In this document: positions 42,068-54,458 of the stretch, in pieces | How positions within the stretch are numbered: the stretch's first letter is position 1 | How the letters are laid out: every line of letters begins with the position of its first letter | DNA from: Paulinella micropora | Taxonomy: Eukaryota; Cercozoa; Imbricatea; Euglyphida | DNA length: 64,000 nt | Reading direction: 5' to 3' | NCBI GenBank assembly: GCA_009731375.1 | Contig: BJOX01000222.1 | Coordinates: 711,867 to 775,866 of the forward strand | Position numbers and translations under genes: made by a program | Notes under the pieces: generated by a model | Databases searched by the model: none | The model's input: only the letters and a program-made list of their open reading frames with translations | What the model was told of the DNA's origin: nothing

Positions 42068-43312
42068 GTATGTATGTATGTATGTATGTATGTATGTATG
42101 TGAAAGGTTAAGGATTCCCTCAAGGCTAAGGGAGGCAGCATGTATGTATGTATGTATGTACGTAATGTATGTATGTAATGAATGTATTTATGTATGTATG
42201 TAATGTATGTATGTATGTATGTATGTATGTATGTATGTATGTGCAAGGTTAAGGATTCCCTCAAGGCTAAGGGAGGCAGCATCACACACGGTATGTATGT
42301 ATGTATGTATGTTTGTATGTATGTATGTATTTATGCATGGATGCATGCATGCATGCATGCATGTATGCATGTATGTATGTATGTATGTATGTATGTACAT
42401 GCATGTATGCATGCATGCATGCATGTATGTATGTATGTATGTATGTATGTATGTATGTATGCATGTGTTTACGTAGGTACGTAGGTACGTACGTCGCACG
42501 TACGTACGTACGCATGTTTACGTATGTATGTATGTATGTATGTATGTTATGTATGTATGTATGTATGTTTGTATGTATGTATGTATGTATGTATGTATGT
42601 ACGTATGTACGTATGTATGTATGTATGTATGTATGTATGTATGTATGTATGTATGTATGTATGTATGTGTTTGCATGCGTGCATGTATGTGTGCATGTAT
42701 GTATGCATGTATGTATGCATGTATGTATGTATGTATGTATGTATGTATGTATGTACGTACGTACGTACGTATGTACGTACGCATGTACGTGCGTACGTAT
42801 GTACGTATGTATGTATGTATGTATATATGTATATATGTATGTAGACTACACGGTTCTTGGAGGCTTCGCAGGCCGGATGTACGTATGTATGTATGTATGT
42901 ACGTATGTACGTATGTATGTATGTATGTATGTATATATGTATATATGTTTGTATATATGTATGTAGACTGCACGGTTCTTGGAGGCTTCGCAGGCCGTAT
43001 GTACGTATGTATGTATGTATGTATGTATGTACGTACGTATGTATGTATGTATGTATGTATGTATGTATGCATGTATGTATGTATGTATGTATATTTGTAT
43101 ATATGTGTATATATGTATGTATATATGTATGTAGACACGGTTCTTGGAGGCTTCGCAGGCCGGGTGTACGTATGTATGTATGTACGCACGTATGTACGTA
43201 TGTATGTATGTATGTATGTATGTATGTATGTATATATGTATGCATATATGTATGTAGACTACACGGTTCTTGGAGGCTTCGCAGGTCGCATCCCTCCTTC
43301 TGAGCTGGTCTG

Positions 43313-43351
<39 letters not shown>

Positions 43352-44049
43352 GTCTATCCATTTATCTATCCATTTATCTATCCATCTATCTTAATGTAAT
43401 TTAATGTAATGTAATGTAATGTAATGTAATGTGATGTTATGTAATGTTATGTTATATTATGTTATGTTATGTTATCTTATGTTATCTTATGTAATGTCAT
43501 GTCATGTCATGATATGTTATGTTATGTTGTGTTATGTTATGTTATGTAATGTTATGTTATTTTATGTATGTATGTATGTATGTATGTATGTATGTATGTA
43601 TGTATGTATGTATGTATGTATGTATGTACATGAATACATAGGAGGCGATCAAGAGAAATGTTATGTTATGTATGTGTGTATGTATGTATGTATGTACATG
43701 AATACGTAGGAGGCGATCAAGAGAAATGTTATGTTGTGTATGTATGTATGTATGTATGTATGTACATGAATACGTAGGAGGCGATCAAGAGAAATGTTAT
43801 CTTTTGTTATGTATGTATGTATGTATGTATGTATGTGTGTATGTATGTATGTATGTACATGAATATATAGGAGGCGATCAAGAGAAACCCTCACGTTAAG
43901 ACGGTATGTATGTATGTATGTATGTATGTATGTATGTATGTTTGTATGTATGTATGTATGTATGTATGTATGTATGTATGTATGTATGTATTCGTGTGTA
44001 TGTATGTAGGTGGAGAAGGATTCAGTTATGTCTATCGATGATTCATCTT

Positions 44050-44051
<2 letters not shown>
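38877..44051 (+). CDS. Stand-alone I9 protease inhibitor (Pbi2/POIA1-like), five exons (gene-level entry)
   Basis: Five tiny exons (57, 43, 50, 33 and 42 nt including the stop) join in consistent phases (0, 1, 0, 0) to a 74-residue protein with ATG and TGA. Members of inhibitor family I9 are about 75 residues, bind the active site of subtilisin-like serine proteases as a propeptide-like beta-alpha-beta fold, and in yeast (Pbi2) act on vacuolar proteinase B. Seen here: N-terminal strand TYIVMFKQG, helix region, [30 protein letters not shown] near the C-terminus. The spacing from FK to GG (22 residues) equals that of POIA1 as I remember it. No protease domain follows, so it is not a subtilisin prosequence. 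Introns total about 5 kb, almost all microsatellite. Confidence 0.88.
38940..39580. repeat. (CTAG)n/(CTAT)n, (GT)n and unique AT-rich DNA
   Basis: I9 intron 1. The stretch 39185-39560 is unique and AT-rich, with two loose copies of CTTTCATGCATGAC(A/T)TTTC. No exon is recognised. Confidence 0.85.
39920..41390. repeat. Dispersed repeat family and 45-bp satellite within I9 intron 1
   Basis: Diverged copies of a ~150-bp unit (TTTCCCTGAGCTAGCGCTGCAGCC...) lie at 39925-40080, 40268-40430 and 40453-40610 (plus) and at 40125-40215 and 41240-41380 (minus). A 45-bp satellite of about seven units occupies 40855-41170. Confidence 0.8.
40620..40830 (+). pseudogene. Tc1/mariner transposase C-terminal relic
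   Basis: The plus strand reads [16 protein letters not shown], corresponding to the SPDLNPIE.vW signature around the third catalytic acidic residue of Tc1/mariner transposases. After two stops [20 protein letters not shown] and [10 protein letters not shown] match the C-terminal end of the family. The Asp/Glu of the motif is changed (NSIKQ for NPIEN), so it is inactive. No inverted repeats were assigned. Confidence 0.7.
41410..42240. repeat. (TA)n and (TATG)n with a four-fold island and I9 exon 2 copy
   Basis: The island GAGTGGCAAGAGCCTAGTGA occurs four times (about 41532, 41608, 41716, 41836), three of them followed by AACAACAGTGC and a donor-like GTAAGT or GTATGT. It is not needed for the I9 reading frame. 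A partial copy of I9 exon 2 lies at 42101-42141. Confidence 0.85.
42248..42290 (+). CDS. I9 inhibitor exon 2
   Basis: Acceptor GTGCAAG and donor CACG/GTATGT. It encodes [14 protein letters not shown] plus one base of Asp. GGSI(T)H is the conserved turn and strand after the first helix of I9 domains. Confidence 0.87.
42295..43250. repeat. (TATG)n/(TACG)n with three I9 exon 3 copies
   Basis: Partial copies of exon 3 (acceptor plus TVLGGFAGR) at 42841-42877, 42963-42998 and 43132-43166, separated by TATG/TACG arrays. Confidence 0.92.
43258..43307 (+). CDS. I9 inhibitor exon 3
   Basis: Acceptor TATGTAG and donor CTG/GTCTGT. The first two bases complete Asp, then [20 protein letters not shown]..lp is the strongest I9 signature. 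It is the only copy of four that has a donor. Confidence 0.9.
43311..43860. repeat. (CTAT)n, (TTATG)n, (TATG)n with three I9 exon 4 copies
   Basis: Partial exon 4 copies (acceptor plus EAIKR) start at about 43641, 43702 and 43773. Confidence 0.92.
43871..43903 (+). CDS. I9 inhibitor exon 4 (33 nt)
   Basis: Acceptor ATATATAG and donor ACG/GTATGT. It encodes [11 protein letters not shown], the helix and NP.V element before the last strand. Confidence 0.88.
44010..44051 (+). CDS. I9 inhibitor exon 5 with stop codon
   Basis: Acceptor TATGTAG, then [13 protein letters not shown] and TGA. VE.D is the conserved final strand. The stop directly before (GATA)n shows a free-standing inhibitor. Confidence 0.87.
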
Positions 44052-45170
<1,119 letters not shown>

Positions 45171-46385
45171 ACCTCGTGAGCGGCCCAAAGGCGAGGCGAC
45201 ATACTGGGTGTTGAGCGTACATTTTGCTACCGTTAGCTCTCTCGTTGCTAAACCGTTATACCCCCTTCCTCCCACCCCCTCTCCTCCCAGGGCCCTCACT
45301 CCTAACGAATTTGAATTCAATTTTGAGTCAGACCGCCAATACTTATTTATACTTATTCAAATCTAGATAGATAGATGGATAGTCTGTAGTAGTAGATAGA
45401 TATTCAAATATGGTCCCCGTCGTCATATTTTTTCAAATCTAGATAGAAGTCAGTTTCGAGACGGTAATGATTTCCTTAGGTTTTAAATGAGAAAAAAAAA
45501 AAAAAAATCATACTGATTTTCAAGTTTTGCAACTGATCATACTAAGTGAGTCATTCAACTTTCACCACTGGTGGCTCTGCGGCGGCACCGTTCGGCCCGG
45601 CCGGTTTGGACCTTACTCCGGAAACCATAAATGTAGGTCAAGAACTACATTTGTCGATTGATTTTTCTTTCAAGTTAAGCTACATTTGTGGATTTTGATG
45701 GCAGTATCATCTCACGGCCCGGCGAATGAATATTATTGAAGTGAGTCCGGACGGTTGAAGCTAACCATCAGTTATGATGTTTTTGCTGTCGGAGAGCTAC
45801 CAAAACTGACTATAGTGACAGGCAGGCGCCGCCGACTTGGATTCTTGAGGTTACAGGCAGGCGCCGGGCGGCAGATTCAAATTCTTGAGTCAAAACTTAG
45901 TCAGCGACTCCAATTATTCGATTTTGAATTAGTACTGAATACTAGGCGGATACTAAAAACTTTCAATTTACTCTACTAGTAACTTGAACCCGGCTCAGCT
46001 AAAGCCGGGTCACTGAGGAAGTAAGCTAGGCTGTTGCCTCATGAGCACTTCATCGTCCAGCTCCTGCCATACAGTAGTTGAACCAGCCTCCCGTAATATC
46101 GTTGAAGCGGCGGGGGCCCAGCCCGGCTTTGTCACGGAACTTGACCTCAGTGACTCGGAGCGCACCTAAAGTCAGCTGCCTCAAAAATTGAACCAGCCGC
46201 CTTAAAGCAAAGAGGCGAGCACTGTCATTCCGCAGGGCCCGGGCTTGGTCCGGCCCGGTACAGTCAACTGTCAACCCGGGCCCCTGTTATTAAATCATAG
46301 TTAAATTGACTATTCTTGAAATATTTAAATCTGACAACCGACCACCACGCCACCCTTCATTGGCACCGCTGACTCCCAGCAATAA
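45171..46385. other. Unique region without a recognised gene
   Basis: Moderately GC-rich patches with small hairpins such as ACCCGGCTcagctaAAGCCGGGT near 45989-46011 and the short direct repeat CAGGCAGGCGCCG. Open frames are short and unconvincing. The composition becomes A/C-rich after about 46320, where the retroelement or its leader may begin. Confidence 0.5.
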
Positions 46386-46929
46386 CCCACCAAGGCACAC
46401 AAACGCGGTAAGGAATCATGCCACCTACAACCAGAACTAAGCCATGCTCAGAACACACAAACAGAAACCATAAGGATGCCCGGATGCCTAGTGCACGGAG
46501 CCGTGGGAGGGGAAGGCTACCCTCAGAAAGGGAACCGGAATCCTTTCACAGGAGTAAGCCTTCCCTAATGACCCTCGGTTCCTCAGGCTCCCACAGAGGC
46601 AATGACTAAAATAAACAGGACCGGAACATGAGGGACCATCTCAACATCAGGGACAACACACAAAAACACCCATGTCTTCCCATCCTGTCGGTTATACGTC
46701 TGTCCAGGTCCATTTGCTTAGCCTTGTCTTTATGGTCGTCCCCCCGTCCCTGTCCCCTCGACGTATCGAGCTTATCCCTGCTCCGATATTCCTGCTTAGC
46801 TGACTTCCTCTCCTATGCCTACCTCTGTCTATGATGCCAAGCCGACTACCCGTCTGTCGCCTCTCTTTTGCATCTTTCTCATCTAATAACCTCGTATTCC
46901 CTTACCATCTCTCCCACTCTCTTGTCATG

Positions 46930-47880
<951 letters not shown>

Positions 47881-48449
47881 CACAGCGCACGAGAACGAGA
47901 CCGACCCAGACACAAAACACACCACCCACCAACAATAATATAGCCGAAAGCAACCCCTACCAGGCCCAATGGCCGGCCCAACCACTAGGCGTGCCAAGAG
48001 GGACTGGGACAGGCCCAGTGCCTCATCCTCCCCATCCGCAATAACGATGTCCAGGTAGCCTGCCCCACCGTATGGTACGACCAGGGTCTCCCTGCTCACA
48101 GGGTAGTCCCGGAAACGGACCACAGGGAATCGGACAAGCACTAGCATTAAACTCTTCCATGCAACACCGACTGCAAAGGATGGACGGCAGAAACCGCTAA
48201 CACATCACCCCAAAAGACACCCTCCCCATCTGACTGACCTGCTATTAACAAACATACGGCCCAACACCCCCCGCCGATCTCCAATGCAGCACACAAAAAC
48301 CAACGCTAGGCACGATACAACCAATTGAAACATACACACACCCAGAGCCAGGCCTTGTTCGAAGGCCTCTGACGCAGCATCCAGTATAAGACCAGGGCAA
48401 TCCGCTATTACCCCCTGCTGTCGGCACACCCTCCTAAGGCGGAAGGGAT

Positions 48450-48775
48450 TATAACGGTACCGTCCGTAGGTGCAAATAAGATGCCTCCAGGGAGGGTTTC
48501 CCTATCGGAGAAACCCACACTGAACAGGGCACCGTATCCATCTGCATCTCGGACAGGAACAAATTGGCTCCATCCGCCGACAGAGCATTCCAATGTGGAG
48601 AAGGGTCGCAATGGTACTGATCAGAGGTGCAGCAAGTGGGAGGTGGGCTCCAGTGAGGGTTGTCCAATAGGAACGACCCACACTGTGCAGGCCCACCGCA
48701 CACATCTGCATCTTGAACAAGAACAACTCGACCCGCTTCGCGCTGAGATAACAAGATACCCCCCAAGGTGAAGGA
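48450..48775 (+). repeat. ~163-bp tandem repeat in the retroelement leader
   Basis: Two diverged units: ACGGTACCG (48453) pairs with ATGGTACTG (48611), CTCCAGGGAGGGTT (48484) with CTCCAGTGAGGGTT (48648) and ATCTGCATCT (48540) with the same at 48703. Tandem repeats in 5' leaders often carry promoters in non-LTR elements; that role is inferred here. Confidence 0.65.
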
Positions 48776-51158
48776 CCTCACGGATCCACCGACGCGGCCT
48801 CCCCCCAGGGGAAGGCCTACCCGGGAATGGACCCCACGGACCACACCAATAAGGGAATCACGCCGTCAGACCTCCGCGCAAACACGGAGGACTCCAGCGG
48901 GCAAAGGGAGAGGCAAACGAAATACACTAATACTACCCCACGGTCACAACATATCCACTCACCTCCTCAGGCACCAAGCCCGACGACCTAACTGCCGAAC
49001 GACCTGGACGGGACACCGCACCGCTCAACGAAACCCCGAACAAACCACCAAATCGCCAGCTACCAACACAACTACTAGCTACCTCTCCCCCGGCACCGAC
49101 CCCGAGTCCGGCTGCCCCACTCATACCTCCCGCTCACACCGAACAAGTACGTTACTAGGCAGGACCCCATCCTCTCCAGACACGGAGCACCGCTCCGGCG
49201 TGGAGTCGATAGGGGACCTGACACACCTGATAACAACAATCTTGGACAGGACTTCGTCTTCTTCAAACACGGAGCACCACTCCGACTTGGAGTTGACAGG
49301 GGACCTGTACAGATTGACCAGTTGTCCAAAGATGAGCGAACAGGACGTGACAAAAGAAACCTCCACACTCCCAACAACTACCCCGGCCCCACAACCAACA
49401 GCACTTGACCTGCAACCTGGCTGCTGGAAAATGCTGCCCAACTGGGGCAAAACATGCTTCGCTAACAGCGTCATCCAATACATCACCCAATTGATTTCCC
49501 TGATGCAAAAAGCGATCCCAACAGGCCCGTGGCGAGATCTGCCGATAGTAAAACTAATCCAGACGATGCAACGCGCCCCGGATCTCACAACCTACCAGGA
49601 CCAAGAAACCAACCTACGTCTGGCCGAAGTCCTAGCCGCGATGGGAGAAACAGTACCAGGCATGATGACAGGCAAAATACACTTCCAATGCCGAAAACTC
49701 CAAATCAAAGTGCCCCCACTCGCCAAAGGCGCCCCACAAACTCAACCAGGGTGTGCTCACGAATTTCTTACGCACCTTCTATCCCAACTGGTCGAAGGCC
49801 TGCCAACAACAACTACCCAGCCCACGTCAACGGGACTACCAGCGGCGGGGACCACAGAACGACTCAGCAAACGAAACAGTCAGGAACGTCTAGCGGCCCA
49901 CATTCTCATGCGCACCTTGACAGAAATCAACTGCCACCGATGCCAATACCATTCCACCAGACATACCCCACCCAGCTTCCCCACCCTACGCTGCAAACTG
50001 CCAGCACCTCTGGGCAATGCGGAAGCCAAGGTAGCCCCAGTACGTATCGAGACATGCATTCGCCATGAACTAGCAATCAACATGCCTCCGAAGAGTGAAA
50101 AATATATATGCCACTGCTCCAATAGCTCACGCAGCGCCATAACCCAATCCTCCCGAGAATGGCTTGAAAGCATCCCCCCTGACTTTCTCAACATCGAAGT
50201 CAACCGCATTTCATACGATGGAGAAAAAAGAGACAAGACAACTGCCGGCCAAACAGTCAATAAAAACCTCCTCCTGGTGGACCTAGATCGCCTTGACCTC
50301 TCCGCGTACTTCTCACCCGTCTTCACAGTAAACCGAGCAGCCGTTTACACACCAATATCCCTCCTCCTGCGTCTGGGAAACACAGTGGACGACGGACATT
50401 GGATAACAGCAATCAAGGACCCCAACCACGGCTGGAAGATCCATGACGACAGCCAATGCTACATCTTTGATCAATGGCAAGACCAAGGCCTCACGGCAAA
50501 CTTTATCGAGATCACCCGCCCAAGCGCCCCCCCAGACGCCGCACTACAGACAGCCCCTAAAAGCGTCCAGCGCATACCTATATACACTGCATTAACCGCA
50601 ATACTATATCAACGCGTAGACCGAAGTGCCGAACGCCCAGCTCGACAGGACGCCCCGTCTCCCTCAAACCACCCCCCCTTCTTTCTTCCCACCATACCCC
50701 ACCTCGATCCCATCCCCGAATCACCACAGAGATACCCAACGTGGATGCGAGGGCCCCCTATCGTCCTACGTGCACCAGACGCTCCGGACGTCGTCACACG
50801 GACCACGATGAACGCCCCGACAACAAGCCTCCACAGTTCCACTAGCCGATTCTGGAAACAAATATGCGAGGGGATCCTTACGGATATCACGGCTCCCGAA
50901 ACGGTAAAGGCAACGGTAAGGTTCCCGACACGACTCCACATATTGGCTCAGGCACCCGACCGCGACCAAATTCTGGGTTACGAATTCGCAAGGAAATCCC
51001 TCCGCCCAGTGCACGTCCCCGCCTTAATCAATACACTATGTGACCTTATCCGCACAAAGACACGTGTACCGGTGACAGGGGCAATAATTACCATCTACAA
51101 CAACAATTCAACACTGGATACGGTCCTGACCTACATCGCGACGACGAACGGTATATGA
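48768..51158 (+). CDS. Retroelement ORF with complete ubiquitin-specific protease domain (USP1)
   Basis: 796 codons. The first ~190 residues are Thr/Arg/Pro-rich with an internal duplication (SS..TEH.S..E..GDL twice). A Met at residue 190 could start a shorter form. The USP (peptidase C19) domain has every landmark: Cys box LPNWGKTCFANSVIQY with Cys230, TQPGCAHEFLTHLL (the QQDAHEF box), zinc-ribbon CHRC (389/392) and a later CHC pair, WLESIPPDFLNIEVNRISYD, and the His box GHWITAI with His544 followed by HDDS at 559-562. Such enzymes cleave ubiquitin from proteins; all catalytic residues are present. The last ~30 codons run into the AlkB domain, whose continuation is in another frame from about 51110. 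Confidence 0.88.
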   Translation: MKDLTDPPTRPPPRGRPTREWTPRTTPIRESRRQTSAQTRRTPAGKGRGKRNTLILPHGHNISTHLLRHQARRPNCRTTWTGHRTAQRNPEQTTKSPATNTTTSYLSPGTDPESGCPTHTSRSHRTSTLLGRTPSSPDTEHRSGVESIGDLTHLITTILDRTSSSSNTEHHSDLELTGDLYRLTSCPKMSEQDVTKETSTLPTTTPAPQPTALDLQPGCWKMLPNWGKTCFANSVIQYITQLISLMQKAIPTGPWRDLPIVKLIQTMQRAPDLTTYQDQETNLRLAEVLAAMGETVPGMMTGKIHFQCRKLQIKVPPLAKGAPQTQPGCAHEFLTHLLSQLVEGLPTTTTQPTSTGLPAAGTTERLSKRNSQERLAAHILMRTLTEINCHRCQYHSTRHTPPSFPTLRCKLPAPLGNAEAKVAPVRIETCIRHELAINMPPKSEKYICHCSNSSRSAITQSSREWLESIPPDFLNIEVNRISYDGEKRDKTTAGQTVNKNLLLVDLDRLDLSAYFSPVFTVNRAAVYTPISLLLRLGNTVDDGHWITAIKDPNHGWKIHDDSQCYIFDQWQDQGLTANFIEITRPSAPPDAALQTAPKSVQRIPIYTALTAILYQRVDRSAERPARQDAPSPSNHPPFFLPTIPHLDPIPESPQRYPTWMRGPPIVLRAPDAPDVVTRTTMNAPTTSLHSSTSRFWKQICEGILTDITAPETVKATVRFPTRLHILAQAPDRDQILGYEFARKSLRPVHVPALINTLCDLIRTKTRVPVTGAIITIYNNNSTLDTVLTYIATTNGI

Positions 51159-52138
51159 CCCAGGACGAGATCGTCAACCTAAGTTTCGGACCAGATGCCA
51201 AACTGAGTATCGTGCCATACGGACAACTGGCTCGCACCGGAAAAGACGAACAGACCATGACCCTCACCAACGGTACGTTCCACATTTTCAATCGATACCA
51301 GCTCCACAAAGTGTACATGCCTCCCAACTCACCCAGAGATACAAGGCGCCGGATAAGCATCTCCTTCCGAGTCTTCACCACCTGGGCGGAGATACCCCCG
51401 CCTATACGCTCCAAGGTCGCGTACACTGAGGACCTGAAAAGCTCACTGGAAACTTGGGTAAACGAGAAGAGGGAAGATAACCCACAGCCCGACTCGGCAC
51501 TACAAGGGATATGGCCAATCCTCGACTCTATCTACGACCATATTGAAGAAATCTGCGAGATTATCCTAGCCTACCTGGGCCAGTACGCGCCCACCGACGT
51601 ACGAGTCCTGACAGTCACGCAGACGGATACCATGGACGAGGGTAAGGCCCTACAACCCCCATGGCACCCGAGAACTATAGCCCTAATCCGCCACGATAAA
51701 GAGGTTAGAAAAGCCCTCCTCAATAACACCCTTATGAGGGATCGGGGCATAAACAGCACCGTTATATTCAAGGAAATAGTCAAGTCGACACGTTTCAATA
51801 AATCCTCGCGACGCCATTTCTGCGCTCTTCTCTATCGCCCGGAAGTTCCCATTTACGAGGACCTTAGTACCAGCCTAGTTGTCCCTCCCAACTCGAGTTT
51901 TGCCGCCCCAACAGCCATACTCCTTAACCAAACAAAAATCCAACAAGGACGGAGACTTCTGGGGACCCGAAACCAGGACTCCGGCACAGAAGGTAAGCAA
52001 CCTCAGCCTCTTCCATCGAGTCCAAATCCAGGACGACAGAGCGGGGACCTTCCCCAGATACCAGTTGGAGCCTATCAAAGCAGTGAGAACGGGATGGTAC
52101 CTCCTCCTGGACCCCCAATGGACCCACGGCCGCTCTGA
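51101..52138 (+). CDS. Retroelement AlkB-like 2-oxoglutarate/Fe(II) dioxygenase
   Basis: The frame reads YGPDLHRDDE (HxD iron ligands, His at 51134, Asp at 51140), IVNLSFGP, then QLHK (distal His ligand, 55 residues after the Asp; 54 in E. coli AlkB) and RISISFR, the double-Arg 2-oxoglutarate motif with the canonical spacing of six. The start of the domain (VTGAIITIY) is encoded at the end of the previous frame, so a frameshift lies near 51110. AlkB enzymes remove methyl groups from nucleic acids; some plant RNA viruses carry one. About 220 residues downstream have no assignment. All metal and cosubstrate residues are intact. Confidence 0.85.
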   Translation, partial: QQFNTGYGPDLHRDDERYMTQDEIVNLSFGPDAKLSIVPYGQLARTGKDEQTMTLTNGTFHIFNRYQLHKVYMPPNSPRDTRRRISISFRVFTTWAEIPPPIRSKVAYTEDLKSSLETWVNEKREDNPQPDSALQGIWPILDSIYDHIEEICEIILAYLGQYAPTDVRVLTVTQTDTMDEGKALQPPWHPRTIALIRHDKEVRKALLNNTLMRDRGINSTVIFKEIVKSTRFNKSSRRHFCALLYRPEVPIYEDLSTSLVVPPNSSFAAPTAILLNQTKIQQGRRLLGTRNQDSGTEGKQPQPLPSSPNPGRQSGDLPQIPVGAYQSSENGMVPPPGPPMDPRPL

Positions 52139-52508
52139 CCAGGTATCCACCATGGAGAGGAAAATTCTGGGAGGCAGCATTGGCCAGATATCAGCCGAAT
52201 ATAGGCGGGTAATAGTCCAACGCCGCACTCTTGAACGGCGCCCCCAGGGGTATGACTACCGCGAGGACTTCCAATGGATTACCCAGGGACTATGGCGGTT
52301 TGGCATGATCACCAGCATTGCCCACTATCCGGAATATACCCCGATGGCCCCCAAAGATGATCACCCCACCTACTGGGTGACATTCTACTCCAGGAGAGGG
52401 GTCACAAGATGTAGCAGAGCAGGAGCCGTCCCTGACCCTGGCAGTACGGTGGGAAAAGGCCGACTTGTCATCCGTGGTGGAACCAAACCATTCCCATCAA
52501 ACAGATAG
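51879..52508 (+). CDS. Retroelement segment downstream of AlkB, shifted frame
   Basis: An open frame of 209 codons overlapping the end of the AlkB frame. From about 51950 the protein-like sequence (FWGPETRTPAQKVSNLSL, GWYLLLDPQW, YWVTFYSRRGVTR) is here rather than in the preceding frame, pointing to another shift near 51950. I do not recognise a domain. Confidence 0.55.
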   Translation: MSLPTRVLPPQQPYSLTKQKSNKDGDFWGPETRTPAQKVSNLSLFHRVQIQDDRAGTFPRYQLEPIKAVRTGWYLLLDPQWTHGRSDQVSTMERKILGGSIGQISAEYRRVIVQRRTLERRPQGYDYREDFQWITQGLWRFGMITSIAHYPEYTPMAPKDDHPTYWVTFYSRRGVTRCSRAGAVPDPGSTVGKGRLVIRGGTKPFPSNR

Positions 52509-53400
52509 GGCCCGGCCCCAAACCAAAAACGACGCCGAAACCTGCCAGGACACGCCAATTACCCCAGGAACTAACCCCAAATCTTCGAAGAAACCCGTAA
52601 ACCAAAGCCCAGCAGGGGAAACAACTACGAGTCCAGAAGACCGGCCGAACACAACCGGAAAGGGACGTAGAGAAGAAGACTGCAACCAGTATCACTACTG
52701 TATCCCTCTCCCTCCACTGTCCCTCAGAACCCACCATCCGGACCGACGAGGCCGCCGGCCCCCAAGGCCTCAGGAGGCACCACCCTCGGGGGACCCCAAG
52801 GGACACGGACGCAAACCGCCCCCCCCATTACCTTCGGACGGCTCCGAGTCTGAGGAGCTCGAGCTAGCCCTCCGACATGTACGACGACGAAGCCGAAGGC
52901 TGGAAACAACTACAGGCAAAACCACGGGAAACCAAAGCCACCAAAACCTTCCAAACGGAGAAGGACCAAACACGGAAGCCCAAGGCGAGCCGGTCTCTTT
53001 CAACAGCCTTCTCTCAGGCGACAACCCCGCCAACGCCTGAACAAAGCGCCGCTAACAACCCCCCGAGAAGCCTGCTCAATGTCCCTCTCTGACCATCAAA
53101 CCAACCCAACTGGCGGAACAGGAAGATACAGGAAGCTCCAGCCCCACCACGAGCTCAGGGCCCAGCGCGGACGCCCCAAATCCACCCGCACCTGCCGTGG
53201 AGCCCAGGACGGAGCAAACGGAGACCACAACCCCCACCCTGGGAACTACACCCACTGCAGCGACCACTCCCACCCCACGAGCCCCGATCTGTCTGACACG
53301 CAAACAGGCTGCGCCTGACACTCAAACAGTCCGGGGAGCCCAACAGAGACCCAAACTCACACCACGAACGCACACACACCCTCCGGTAGCCAGCCCACGC
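52465..53400 (+). CDS. Retroelement Pro/Ser/Thr-rich linker
   Basis: Open to 53040 in one frame (basic, proline-rich, with an ELELALRHVRRRSRRLE patch), then low-complexity Thr/Pro-rich frames to about 53400. Probably a disordered spacer between enzymatic modules. Confidence 0.5.
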
Positions 53401-53420
53401 TCCACTCGGACGTACGTCCC

Positions 53421-53984
53421 GTAAAAGAGTTTGGAGAACGGATCCCCAACTTGCTCAAAAACCTGCCCCAAAAGGACAAAGGGGAGAACGAGCACTGCCT
53501 ACTCACAAACCCAATCCTCTCCTCACGGGTCCCTTGCGACACCTCTCGACAAGTCACAAGATTCCGAAGGGAACACTCCCGATACCACCACGTGCTGACC
53601 CCCCTTCTCCTTACGTCAACCCACCGGCACTGGACCCTGCTCCTCTGGTCCACAACCCTCGTTCGCACGGTCCATGGAACCACGTTTGGCATAACGCCCG
53701 ACATCGGAGCGCCAGCGGACGAAGAGAACCCACTGGTCATATGGCTCTACAGGGACATATACCTCCCGGCGGAATCCAGCCTCCCCATCCGCCAGGACAT
53801 AACTAACTGGACTTCAGCCCTCCGGTCGGAAAGCATCATCTACACACCAACGGAACCCGGAGTCGTGGCCATCCCAATAACACCCAGCACAAGGACCGAT
53901 GAAGAGTCCATCGAATGGCACATCAGCGCCTTTCTTACCTCCCCATCAACCTACCAAGCCGGGTTGCCACTGGATCCACATAGG

Positions 53985-54082
<98 letters not shown>

Positions 54083-54200
54083 NNNNNNNNNNCCCCCCCC
54101 CCCCCCCCCCCCTCACAACCTCACCGAGACCACGCGACCCGCTCTGCAGACCGCCCCACAGCTGAAGGGAACCCCGAAGGTACCAGCCTCATACGCCTGA
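53421..54200 (+). CDS. Retroelement unassigned domain ending in a poly-Pro artefact
   Basis: The open frame contains VKEFGERIPNLLKNL, RHWTLLLWSTT and NPLVIWLYRDIYLP. HW followed by alternating hydrophobics is reminiscent of Ulp1-type proteases, but no Asp/Gln/Cys partners are evident. The frame ends in a run of C bases (53987-54110) that flanks the gap at 54083-54092 and looks like gap-filling noise, so the true sequence there is unknown. Confidence 0.45.
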
Positions 54201-54458
54201 GCACATCAACCTCTGGGAACGCAAAATCCTCAGCGGTGGTCTCAACACTGGTCTCTCCTGTTCAACCGACGCCCCCGGGAGTTACCGGATCAACCTCCCA
54301 TCACCCAATCATCTTCACTACCGCCGAGCACACTGCAACTCGCAGCCAAATGTGTATGGATAGCACTCACCGTCCCCCCCACAGGCACGAGCTACCAAAC
54401 ACAACCCCCAGCTCCCCCTCTCCCACATCCTTTACTCCCCACATCGTCCGGCATCGGC

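Noticed and set aside
53421-54200. Ulp1-like protease in the retroelement
   Set aside because: Only an HW motif with hydrophobic neighbours is visible; catalytic Asp, Gln and Cys were not found.
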